From the NCBI GenBank assembly GCA_027886175.1, contig JAJNNQ010000027.1, forward strand, positions 9,004,001 through 9,068,000: a stretch of DNA of 64,000 nucleotides, in the 5' to 3' direction. Both the position numbers and the translations under genes were made by a program. This DNA is from Phylloscopus collybita. Lineage: Eukaryota; Chordata; Aves; Passeriformes; Phylloscopidae. The notes below the pieces were generated by a model that saw only the letters and a program-made list of their open reading frames with translations, had not been told where the DNA came from and searched no databases. How positions within the stretch are numbered: the first letter of the stretch is position 1; each line of letters begins with the position of its first letter. Of this stretch, positions 10,701-21,600 are shown one piece after another.

Positions 10701-13040
10701 GCAGTTTTTTTCCATTAAAGTGCACCCCAGGGCATAACTGGGTGTTTCTCACTTTGTCACCAATTGCCACACACCAAAACAGAAAACAGGATTCTTTTTT
10801 TGCAGCCACCCACAAACCAAGTTTCAGCACACACAAATGAATTGAGAAACCAGGAATGTAATTTAGCACCAGTGAACCATTCATGGATCACGTTTGCTCT
10901 GAACAAACTTGGGAGGAAGAATCACACCCTGGGTCCAGACATGTTTGAAGTCTGAAGTGCTCACATGGCTCTTATGAAAGACCTCAACTTTCCTGTTTGC
11001 CTGATCTTGCCTGCAGTGATGCCAACATTTGAAGGAATCCCAGGTAAGTGAAGAGTGAAATGAATCCTAAGGCACTTTCTCTTCCCACTGTGCTCTACCT
11101 GTTCCCAACAGAGGAAAATGTTTAAAGCATCAAGAGCTGCCTTGGCCACAGCAGTCAGGCCAAATGCTGCTTCTGTGAAAGAACTGCGAAACAGGGCCCA
11201 CAGAACAGGCCAAACACAGTCAATGAAAGATTAGCAGACAGACGTTGAAATATGTAAGATGTTGGGGACAAAAATTCCCTAGATAATTCTACAGACAGAA
11301 AGACACCTCTGTGAGAACAACAGAAATACTTTAATGCAGAAAAAGAAAAAAAAATCCACCCCAACACTTGAAACAAACCAGTAATACCTGTTGACAGCTG
11401 ATTTGTGCCTTTGGCTCAGGATACCAAATCCAGCTGCTCCCAGCACTGTTTCTCTTTGGCAGCAAATCTGTTGTGGAGAGGCTGCAATTTTTATTTAAAT
11501 GATAAAATTTGAGAGAGAAAGGGAAGTCAGATAAATGTGATGGCAAATATGTGAACAAGAAATTTGCAACCATAAGTTTCCAGATGAAGTACGAGGGAGC
11601 AGATTCCTACTCTGGAGTAGAATCAAAAAGCACAAATAAAGGTCTGGAGCACAAGGGAACCCTCTGAGCCAAGAGCTGGCCATGGTGTCTGGGCACTGAG
11701 AAAGACCCCAAGATTTCCAAACTCCCAAGCAGTATTACACCCTCTAGAGTTTTCCCATATGTTTCAACAGATTAGGCTTTCCCTCTGCAACAATAAACCA
11801 ATGTCTATGCCCACAAAATGAACTGCTTGGTGTACCAGGCACACATTGGGAAACCTGCTTTAGTCAGCCATGGCTTTTGTTTGGTTTTGTTTCTTTTTAA
11901 AACCCTGCACTCCTGAGAACCCATGCTCTGTTAACCCTTTCAAAGAGTGCAGAACCTTCAGTGCCGGTCTGATCACGCATCTTAGTAGTCACATGAATTA
12001 TGGGGTGCTGGGTTGTTCCGGGATGTGAAGAGCAACAGTGGCATCTTTACAGACATCAGGAATAGATTCTCAAAGACACAAACACTGATAAAGTTTTCAA
12101 ATATTTTTCTTTCATTGTTTAAATAAGAGAATAACCGTATCCTACATTATTTCCATTAAAAAATAATCTGCATGACACTGGGTAAAGTGGACAGAAATAT
12201 CCACAGTGATTGCACAAAACATTTGTGAAAATGAACATCATTTCAGCAAGTCAGTTGGTTTAAGTAAACAGAATTTCCTATTCCAAGGGCTTGTCTATAC
12301 AGCAAAGTTACATAAAGATAACCTAAAATAGGAACTTAATGAAATTAATTATAAAACCTTCTGGTTATATAATCCTTTTTTCATGGTGGAAGTGGCTTGC
12401 AGTCTAGCTTAGCTCTGTTGGGAGTAGGCTTAAATTACATCAAAAGAGTGTCTGCAAATAAATTTGCATTGTTTAAACGAATTTAGTTAAACCCAATATG
12501 AGTTAATCAGTGCAATTTTCAAAGAGTCAGCTTAAAAGGCAATTTAATACAAAACTAAGAGGAACTTGACAGAAAATACATAACCCCCTGGACAGCTTCT
12601 TTCTGAGAGGCGAATTGTTCTTTCTAAGGACACACAACTCCCACTTGCCACCAAATCCAGTGGGAATTCCAGTGTTTTTAGGTCTCCTCAGAGGCAGAAC
12701 ATGGCATGGAACTAACACTGCTAGAGGAATAGCAAATGCTTCCCCTCTCTTGCTGGAAGAGAGATGTTGAGCTGGCAAAACGTGCCAAGATCACCTGATG
12801 GAGCATCACACCCTGTTCCCAGAAAAAGTCACTTTGGAGTCCAAGTGACCCCACTGTGGGGTCAGTGGGGCTGACCCACAGCCTTGCCCACAGACATTCC
12901 TGGCTGTCCTGTCATCACTGTCAAACACACTTCATCCAACTGCATAATGAATGAGCCTTTAGGAAATAATAAAAAAGCTTTTCAAGATAAAAACTATGCT
13001 AAATATCTGACTGATATGATGAGCAAACCAACCTCACCCC
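7781..13040. other. Intergenic, downstream of FITM2, no gene recognised
   Basis: This is mostly AT-rich single-copy-looking sequence with no exon similarity that I recognise. Minor structures are a poly-T run (8789-8801), an (AT)n tract (8938-8952), and a tandem pair of an 18-19 bp purine-rich unit (about 10436-10475). If FITM2 transcripts use a polyadenylation site more distal than the one proposed near 13045, part of this stretch would be its 3' UTR. Confidence 0.5.
8938..8952. repeat. (AT)n microsatellite
   Basis: A short uninterrupted run of AT dinucleotides within AT-rich intergenic sequence. Confidence 0.8.
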
Positions 13041-13060
13041 TATTCATTATCTGATAGTGT

Positions 13061-13066
13061 TTTATT
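13061..13066 (-). terminator. Candidate FITM2 polyadenylation signal
   Basis: TTTATT on the plus strand reads AATAAA on the minus strand. It is the first canonical signal I find downstream of the FITM2 stop codon. About 20 bases further on the minus strand the sequence becomes G/U-rich (GGGGTGAGGTTGGTTTG), as expected for a cleavage-stimulating element. This would give a 3' UTR of about 1.1 kb. More distal sites are also possible. Confidence 0.4.
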
Positions 13067-14127
13067 CAGTAGTGGGTTTCCAGCCACACCAAAAGTGGCC
13101 ACAGCTTTATGTGCAATCAAAATTAAATAGCTTATTGGTATTGCAAGAATAAATATTGCTTCAAGCACACTCTGCTTTGCAGCTCCCAGGATAAACAATG
13201 CATTTCACTAATTACCAAGCAGACTATTTGGGAAATAATAGGATAAGCTAGCTTGTTCAGAATACCAGAATTCCACTGTTGTTCTAGAAGAAAGAACAAA
13301 CACAAGAAATTTGTCGTTGCGAAGTGTGCAATGGATTAGATTTTTTAAAAATTAAAACCCCAATCCTCATACTAGATTTTTAGCAAAACAGAATGGAGTT
13401 TGGGGTTTTTTGTGTCAAGATAAAATGATAAAATATTATTACTTCACCTAAGGAGAAAGTTAAGGCTTGTTTTTTCAAGAATTTCCTTTTCAGAGACAGG
13501 CATGAATTTACAGTCACAGTCTGCTTCAGTCATTGCATCTCAGATTTACTCTCTGTTGCAGAAGGTGCAGGCAGCTATGAGGCATTTCTGGCATATTAGT
13601 GTTTTTAACACTTGAGAACATGTTCCAGTTTCACAACAGAACTGCTTTCACAAGAATTGGTATTTTTGCAATGCTTAGCAGCCCTGTGATTATTAGAGCT
13701 TTCCCATAAGGCAATACAGATAGCAACATTAAAAAAAGCATGAGGTTTGGATCATCCACAATATCTTGACATAATCAGAAAGGAAGAGGCAGAATTAACT
13801 GAGATAAATCACATTCCTAAAGATCAAAGGCCTCTTTTAGCCCTGGGTCTGCTTCTCCATTTATCAGTAGGAGAAACAGATTCAGTTCTGATTTTTTTGC
13901 TGACAATCCCAGTCGTCAGCTCCTAAACAAGAGCAGACCTCTTCCAATCCCAATTTTTTTTCTTCTCCCAGGGAAGAAGCTCATTACCACCTGCCAGCCA
14001 ATGGCTAGTACAGATCTGGTTTCCTCCAACCCATCACCTTGTTCCTTACAGTGAAAACACAGCAACCATTCCTACATTCAACTACTCCAGTCCTGAAAGC
14101 AAAATCGAAAACATTTCAAACCTTATT

Positions 14128-14770
14128 TTATCTGCTATAGCTGTATTTCTTTGAACTCAAAGGTATATTTGGAAGAGGCAGTCCAGGAGAAAAGGGCTTT
14201 AAATACCAAAACCTGTATGTCCCATACCAAGCTGACAGACCTATCAGCACACCGAGAAGCTTCTGGCTGAAGTCATGGAAATACAGGGCAGTACAGAGGA
14301 ACATGAACACCCAGATCATGGTGAGGAAGCACAGGGAAACAAACAGGGCGTTGATCACCACACGCAGCTTGGAGCTGTGATCTATGGCCAGTGCTTCCAG
14401 CACAGCCACCTCCTCCAGGATCATCATGGCACAGTAGGAGAGCAGGAAGCAGTGCCCCGAGATGTCGAAGCCATTCCAGACGCCGCTGTCCTGGTGGCAC
14501 TCCCGCTTGGAGGCGTAGAGCCGGGGGGGCTGGCCGGGTTTGGCCTGGAGGGAGCACTCCCCAGTGAGGTTCTCCACGTAGATGAAGAGCTCAGTGCACA
14601 GGTACCACACGGCCGTGCCCACCAGCAGCGCACCCAGGCGCCGCAGCACCAGCAGTGTGCTCTTGGTGCGGCCGTACAGGAACTTGCTCCGTGCCAACGT
14701 GTACGTGGTGAGGATGATGAAGGGCAGCAGCAGCCACAGTGTCCAAGCCCAGGCCACCTTCACGAAGTAT
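14128..14770 (-). CDS. FITM2: FITM2 coding exon 2
   Basis: The exon starts after a pyrimidine-rich acceptor (CCTCTGCTCTGGCAG) and encodes residues 58-271 and the stop. It carries both catalytic histidines. The open frame extends upstream into the intron, but that part has no family similarity. Confidence 0.95.
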
Positions 14771-17182
14771 CTGCCAGAGCAGAGGAAAAGGAGACAAGAG
14801 CACGTGTGAAACGCCACAGCAGTGGGGCAAGGCAGTGGAGCAAGTGCTCAAAGTCAGTGCTCAGAACTATCTAAATTAGAGACTTGGGCTCAAGATACAG
14901 CTTAGCTATAATCTTAACCCTCTCCCCAGTACTCCCCTCAAGCCCAAAAGCTGAGTACTTCCTCAGCCAGGTACTTGTTCCCAAGGTAGCATTGCTTTGG
15001 ACCCAGAGCTCTCATTCATTGCAGCAGACTTGCAGTTCAGTTTTGCAATCACTTTTACCCTACAAACCAGCTCAACTATGCCCTACTCAAAATGCAGCTG
15101 CAAAGAATGTATTTTTAGCTTGCCACCCTGACCACAGTAACCCCTTCTCTGACTCTTCCACCATCTCAATTATCCTTGCTTACAAAGCCTTTCACAACCC
15201 CAACCTCTTAAGACAGCCCAAAGGGCTGGCTCTTTCCCCTCATCAGCCTGTGAAGCTTTTCCTGTCTCATGTACTTCTAAATAAATGAAGCAGCACAATG
15301 TGTCTGTTCCTTTGTTGTCCTTTCAATTGGTGAGAGCCTTCTTTTAGCATACACAAATCCTTCCATCTCTAAATTCACTCTCTGCCCTTAAAATTTTGCT
15401 ATGATGCCCATAAAGTCTTGAAACCCAGCTGCCGATGTGTTGATATCTTGTTTAACAGAAGACAGTATTGTGTAACTCATTCTCTTTTCAAATCTTAAAC
15501 TGAAACATGTGTAAGTAAATTTATTAATATGAGTTAAGGAGGCCACAGTCCAGGATCTTGCTTCTCCCATCAACACCTTCCAATGGAGCTTACTTCCTAT
15601 CAGATGGTGGGAGAGGGGAATTGTGCAGCCCCTTTGTTACCCCAGAGTCCAGTTTGAAAACAAAGACAGCTGAATTCTGCTCTGTGGCTGAGCTATGACA
15701 GCCACATATGACACAGAGTCATTATTTAATCCTCACCTGAGCATCAAAGGCAAAGCCAAACAAGTCTAGAGTTCTGCATCTTCCTTATGACCTAACAAAC
15801 CTGTCAGGGCCTTGCCCAGGATTCTGAGGAGTAACCCCCTTCACTCTTTAATTTTACAGGAGAAGCGATATTTGTGTGGCCAAGTACAGCTGCTACTATG
15901 GATCAGTAATTGAAAATAAACCCCCCATTTTATTTAAAAACAAAAAAGGCTACCAAGGTTACTGCTGACAAACCAGGAGGCAAGTAATTTGCAAGGAAAA
16001 AATACTTGCTTCAAGAACTGTCAGTACAGATCACCTTCCTCTATTTAAAAGGGAGAACTGAACTGAAATATGCTTTTACTATAAGATCATTTTCACTGTT
16101 TCTTGTCAATATTCTTTCAATTACACTAAAAACAACTCCTCTCCCACATCACCAAATGATAGAGTTGAATCAGTACAGTCCAAAGTCCCCCAAGTTACAG
16201 AGGAGAACAGCGATGTTAGTTTTACTTTCAGACCTGTGGCAGGACAGCACACGTGCTCCAGCCCAGGTCTTTGCTTCCTTCAAAATGCTCAAACTAGTTT
16301 CACAGAATGACTAAGCCAGTTAGATCATTGCCCAAGTGCGAGAAAACGACGGCAGCCACTCTGCTTTTAAGAAAGATGCTATAAGTCTTATTTCCTTCAG
16401 CTAGATTTTTAGACCAGCTCAGTAACCACCACAGAATATGCTGAGTTGGAAGGGACCCACAAGGATCATGGAACACAACTCCTGGCCCTGCACAGGACAG
16501 CACTAAAGTCACACCATGTGCCTGAGAGCATTGTCCAAATGCTGTCAAAATGCTGAGTTCTGTCAGCCTCGGTGCTGTTACCACTGCCCTGGGGAACCTG
16601 TTCCAGCACTCAGCTACCCGCTCGGAAGCTTACCTTTTCCTAGTATCTATTTCCTAACCCTCCCCTGACACAGCATCAGGCCATGCCCTCGGCTCCTGTC
16701 AGTGGCTGCCAGAGAAAGTGAAATCAGTTCGCCCAAAGACGAGGAATTGTCTGAGAGGTTAAGAACGACAAAACCCCCTCCTTTTTCCTCTCTTCCAATA
16801 AGACTGAGCCAGAAACTCCCGATATTCTGAAACCTTTGAGTCAGGAACGGTAAATCTCACCATTTGAAGCACCAACCCCGGCCCGGCGCGGCACACGCGG
16901 CCAGCACCGACTGCCGGCCCCTCCCGGCGCCCCCGGCCCGCTCGGCCCCGTCCCCGCCAGCCCCGTTCCCGCCGCTCACAGCGGCCGCGACCCCCGCGCC
17001 CCTCCTCACACGTTGAGCGGGTTGCGCTTGTTCTGCAGCGGCGTGTCGGGCACCAGGTCGCTATCCTTGAGCGCGGAGCCCAGCACGGCGATGGCGAGCA
17101 GCAGCGCGGGGACGCGGCGGCGCACCCGGCCGCGGGCCAGCACGGCCCGCAGGCAACGCCCGCTCCGCTCCAGCCGCTCCAT
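14128..17182 (-). CDS. FITM2: Fat storage-inducing transmembrane protein 2 (FIT2)
   Basis: This is an ER multi-pass membrane protein needed for normal lipid-droplet formation. The family has acyl-CoA diphosphatase activity and is related to lipid phosphate phosphatases. Coding exons are 17182-17010 and 14770-14128, joined phase-correctly (LNV|YFVKVAWAW) across a GT/AG intron. The product is 271 residues; human FITM2 has 262. Markers are MERLERSGRCLRAVL at the start, QNKRNPLNVYFVKVAWAWT, and NGFDISGHCFLLSYC and CTALYFHDFSQKLLG. The two catalytic histidines are His164 and His223, nine residues offset from human His155 and His214. Roughly six hydrophobic segments are visible. The N-terminus is Arg-rich. 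The start ATG at 17182 is the first in a CpG-rich leader and matches the mammalian start. The gene is intact. Confidence 0.95.
16426..16725 (-). mobile_element. CR1 3' fragment in the FITM2 intron
   Basis: The sequence from GCTGAGTTGGAAGGGACCC through the CACACCATGTGCCTGAGAGC block is the characteristic 3' end of a CR1 subfamily in minus orientation. It is followed by decayed ORF2 C-terminal sequence. It lies within the 2.2-kb FITM2 intron (14771-17009). The rest of that intron shows nothing recognisable. Confidence 0.8.
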
Positions 17183-17345
17183 GACCGCCACTGCGCCCGG
17201 CCCGGTCCGGCCCCGCCCGCGCCACCGCCCCGCGTGCGCCCCCGCGCGGACACCGCCGGCACTGCGCCCGGAGCGCGGCATCGCGCCCCCTGCTGGGCGC
17301 CAGCGGGAGCGCGACCGCCGCGCGGCCGGGCCGTAAGCGCGGAGC
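16860..17345 (-). promoter_or_regulatory. FITM2: FITM2 CpG-rich promoter region
   Basis: Base composition changes sharply to GC-rich with dense CpG across FITM2 exon 1 and about 160 bp upstream. This is typical of a housekeeping-type CpG-island promoter. I see no TATA box at the expected place. The upstream edge abuts a minisatellite. Confidence 0.75.
17010..17182 (-). CDS. FITM2: FITM2 coding exon 1
   Basis: The exon encodes residues 1-57 and two bases of codon 58. The splice donor is GTGAGG at 17009-17004. The exon is very GC-rich, as is the surrounding CpG-dense promoter region. Confidence 0.92.
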
Positions 17346-17365
17346 CCCGCGCTGGGAGCCGAGCA

Positions 17366-18170
17366 CATGGAATCAGCCGCAGGGAGCAATCATCCACAGG
17401 GAGACAAACACAGGGAACCAGCCACAGGGAACAATCATTCACAGGGAGACAAACACAGGGAACCAGCCACAGGGAACAATCATTCACAGGGAGACAAACA
17501 CAGGGAACCAGCCACAGGGAACGATCATTCACAGGGAGACAAGCACAGGGAACCAAACACAGGGATCCATCCAAAGGGATCCATCCACAGGGAGCCATCC
17601 ACAGGGAGCCAAACACAGGAATCCGTCCACAGGGAACCAACCACAGGAAGCCAAACAGAGAAAGCCACCCACAGGAAGCCAGCCACAGGGATCCAGCTAC
17701 AGGGAGCCATACACAGGGATCTGCAAGGATCCGTCATCCACACGGATATGGATCCATCTGCACATATGGATCCTTCCACAGGGATCCATCCACAGGGATC
17801 TACACAGACACGTCCACACAGAACCATCCACACAGATCTATCTGCAGAGATCCATCCACACAGATCCACATGGATCCATCCACATAGGGCCATTAACAAG
17901 GATCTGGCTACACAGTTTCACATGGAACCATACGGATTCATCTACAAGGATCCATGCCCACAGATCCGTCCTTGCAGATCAATCCACATGGATCCATGCC
18001 CACAGATCTGTCCCTGCAGATCAATCCACATGGATCCACACACACAAACCCATCCATATGCATGCATCCACGCCGATGCATCCATGCAGACCCATCCACA
18101 TAGATCCACACAGACCCCTCCCCACTGACCCATCAACACAGATCCATCCACGCAGATCCATCTACAGCAC
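17366..18170. repeat. Minisatellite upstream of FITM2, 45-bp higher-order unit
   Basis: The array is built from short degenerate subunits around CCACAGGGA. Between 17395 and about 17560 these form a clear 45-bp higher-order unit, with successive copies starting at 17395, 17440, 17485 and 17530. Further right the motif drifts to roughly 20-bp units built on GATCCATCCACA with many GGATCC sites. Because 45 is a multiple of three, long open frames exist on both strands (17367-18128 plus, 16759-17640 minus). They are repeat artefacts and not genes. Confidence 0.9.
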
Positions 18171-18357
18171 CTTGAGATGTGTCCATGTCACAGGAATAAA
18201 GCTGTGCTCAGAAACATCTGTTTCCAACCCTTGCCTGTCAAAGCAAGATCACGGATGGACTTTTGTATCTCTCCCCGGATGCACATGATGCTCCCAGAGC
18301 AGAGCATCAGAGGAGATGCTCCAAGGGCTCGTGGGCCGCAGCATCAGTGCTGAAATG

Positions 18358-18680
18358 GAATCATAGACTCTCAGAAACACAGAATATTCTGAGCTGAAAG
18401 GATCCGTAAGGATCACCGAGTTCAACTCTTAGCCCTGCACAGCACAGCCCCGAGAGTCACACCATATGCCTGAGTGCATTGGCCTTTTACAAAACTATAT
18501 CCCCAAGTGCCACATCTGCATATCTTTTAAATCACTCCAGAGAATGTGACCCCTCCACTTTCTTGAGCACCCTCTGCCAGTGCTTGTGACACTTCTGGTG
18601 AAGAAATTTTCCCTAATCTCAAATCTAAACCTCCCCTGGTGCAACCTGAGGCTGTTTTCTCTTGCCCTATAAAAGAGCAA
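18358..18680 (-). mobile_element. CR1 3' fragment
   Basis: The sequence begins AATCATAGACTCTCAGAA and continues with the CR1 3' UTR signature (TTCTGAGCTGAAAGGATCC). It then enters decayed ORF2 C-terminus, read on the minus strand as RENSLRLHQGRFRFEIRENFF. It is a 5'-truncated copy in minus orientation. Confidence 0.85.
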
Positions 18681-21600
18681 GCACCACTTTTTTTTTTTAA
18701 ATAGGCACCAGTATGTCTGAAAAGATGGTCTTACTGTGATATTCATGACAAAATCTGAAAATTTTCTCAATCAGTAGAATAATTTTAATTTTTCCTAGGG
18801 CTTAAAAGGGAGGGAGAAAGTATTTCTGGAGCTGTTAAGGCTCCCATGCCTTTTCACTATCCATGTTTATGGCTGAAAGTGGTGTCCAAACACTGGCCAT
18901 CACTGTGGTATTTGAGACCTATTTCATCTATTGAACAGCTGTCGCTGTCATTTCAGCTTAGTTTTTAAAATATAAAAAAAGCATCAGCAAAATGAGAAAT
19001 GGCTCAATGAGCAAAGGGCCTTTATTCATCCCAATGGCCTCAGTAAGAAAAATGTGAGGGGGGGTTGAGAAGCAGACCCTATCTGAGACAAGATGGGAAA
19101 GTATTTCTTGCCAGAGCATTTCAAAGCTGTTTCGCCGTCATCGTCAGCAAATCTATGACAACATCTGGGCTGAGAGAACATCAAAGCAGCCCCAGCAGAT
19201 ATGGAGGGTTTTGGCTAAGGAGGTTATCCAGGGTAAATGGCATTTGGCAATTTATTAGCTGTTGTTTTTAATAAGACTGCCACAGCCATGTCTGGCACTC
19301 CAAGCCCCAGCATTGCACCCCGAATTAGAAACGACAGGCAGCTGCGCTCACTCAAATGAGTGAGGATGAGAGGGGCTGGGAGCAGGTTTCACAGAGCCCC
19401 TCATTGTCTGCCTAAATCCCCTGTGCCTTTGAAACCTTGCCTCCTCTGCTTCCCAGGTTTGGGGCTGTGATCTGCAGACTGTTTGCAGTGCCAGTGCTGG
19501 AGGTGGGAGCTGCTCAGCTGGCTACTAATGAAGCGTGCTGTGGTGTCTGCCACACGCAGGGGGATTTTGTAAGCTTGGCACCTGTTCCAGATGAATGCAG
19601 TTGATGACACAGGCTGGAAATGTTGTCTATCCTCTGCCCAGCTTGAAATGTCTGAGGATTATCTCTGTAAATCATGGATTCTCGCTAGTGCAGTGAGCAA
19701 ACTCAACTGGGTCCAGGTGTTCCACAGATTTAAAGGAAATCTCTGCTTTCAGGCTGTGTATTTGCTGCCAAGAGCACCAAGCCAAGGCCAGTAGACCTTC
19801 TGAGGAGCCGGCTGCCATACCTCTGTAAGGAATCAGAAACGGAATTTAGGTCTTTCAAAGCAGCAGATAAAACTTTCGTTCATAAACAAGGAGTAGGGTT
19901 TGTTCTAAGGGAATTGCAGAAGGCTCCTAAAAAGCTCCCATGGATACTTGGTCAAGGTGTAACAGGTACAAACCATACTAAACTGAATTAATTTGTCAGG
20001 TACATCATGTGGCTTTTGTCTTAACTTCTTCCCTAACCTCACCAAATCCCTGCCTGATTGAAGCTGAAATTTTTCAGACTATTTGATTTTAAAAACTGAT
20101 TTGGGAGTAATTTAATTTTCTGATTTAATTTGAACCAAGGCCTCCAACAAATTACTTCTCTTTGAGAAATCCCATTTTGCCTCTAAAATCTGCAGGGACA
20201 GATTCACTAGGAGCTGTAGAACAACTTTCAGAACTGAGGAGTGGTTGGTAAATCTTGTCCCTTCATGCCCTGTCACCCAGAGCTTAGGACACTTACTTGG
20301 ACAGGTAATGGAGAGATCCCATCTCCCTGAGCAGAGATTTGAAATAGATCCAACAGAGCTGAAACAAGCATCCTCGCTCATGAGCTGTGGCAAGCTGGGG
20401 GGAAATCTTTCCTGTTCATAGAGGTCATGTGGTATCAACTATCAATTAGAGAAAGAAAAATGACACTAGGAACTGTTAATTATTTTAAATATTTGAGTTG
20501 CTTAGAAATTTTATTTATCTTGTTTTGGTGATTCTATTAATTATCTGCAAATTATTTTGAGTGCAAAGAAGTCTGTCTTGTTGATGTGAGACTATGCTAT
20601 GGACACCTTCTGCAGAACTGAGGCTCCTCATCTGGAAGCAGACACCCCGGTTTCATTATAGTCAGTGGAAAGACAGCCCTGGCAGCCCTTTCCAGGAGCC
20701 CAGGGCAACTGTTCACCTATTTTGCATGCTTAAAATTAGCTGTGGAGAAATTCAGACCTTCTTGAGAGATAGTGGCATTTTGCTCAGGTGCTGCATTTGT
20801 GATCTGCTGTTGCCTCAATGCTGAGAGAGCAATGCTGCAGTGGAGTCACAGCCTCACTCCTCAGTGTCACAAGACCCCTGCTCACAAGTTCTTCCTGCTG
20901 ATCACTTAAAAATATTACAGGCTAGAAAAGGGCAAGATTGTTACTGAAAAGCTGATTATGCCTTAAAGCCATCACAGGATGAGTTACAGAGTTTAATTCT
21001 TCAGCCCTTTGACAAAGCTCTGCAGGATGTTCAGCCATCATGAGCTTCCTGACACTTAAAAATGAATCGGCAAAGGTTGGGAAGTTTGCTATGGAACAGG
21101 ACCAAGACATTTGAACTGAAATCTCAGCTCAAACAATCAAACTAAGCCTCTTGACCATGCTAGATAGGAATCACTTTATTTTATAAGATTTCTGGATTTA
21201 CTTCTCTGTGCTGTAGCCAAGGAAGGACACTGTGAGGAGGAGGAGAGAAAATTACACTAAATTTTTTTACTAAACTCAAGCAACGGTTCTTCTCTGACTT
21301 ATGTTTGGGCTAAGGTGGGTTGTCACAGCCTAGTCAGCCCCAGAGGGAAGGTGTGCTGCAGGGACACCAAGAGCAGAGGGTGTGTGACATCCAGCCTGTC
21401 CACACATTTGGTGGGGTGAGTTACCTCAGTGGTAACAATCCCTTTGGATCTGGGAGATCTTCTGTCTTCCCAGCTCATCCTCCTCCCTCCCAGCAATTCC
21501 CACAGCCTGCCAGCACCTGCTTACCCATCCCTGTCTGCCCAGGGGCCCTCACAGCCCCCAGCCCTTCCCTGGGGGAGCCAGGTGCTCGTGGCAGCTGTGT

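Noticed and set aside
14275..14874. 199-codon plus-strand frame
   Set aside because: It is the antisense shadow of FITM2 exon 2.
17367..18128. 253-codon plus-strand frame and the 293-codon minus-strand frame at 16759-17640
   Set aside because: Both are translations of the minisatellite and the FITM2 GC-rich leader. The 45-bp unit keeps frames open; there is no family similarity.
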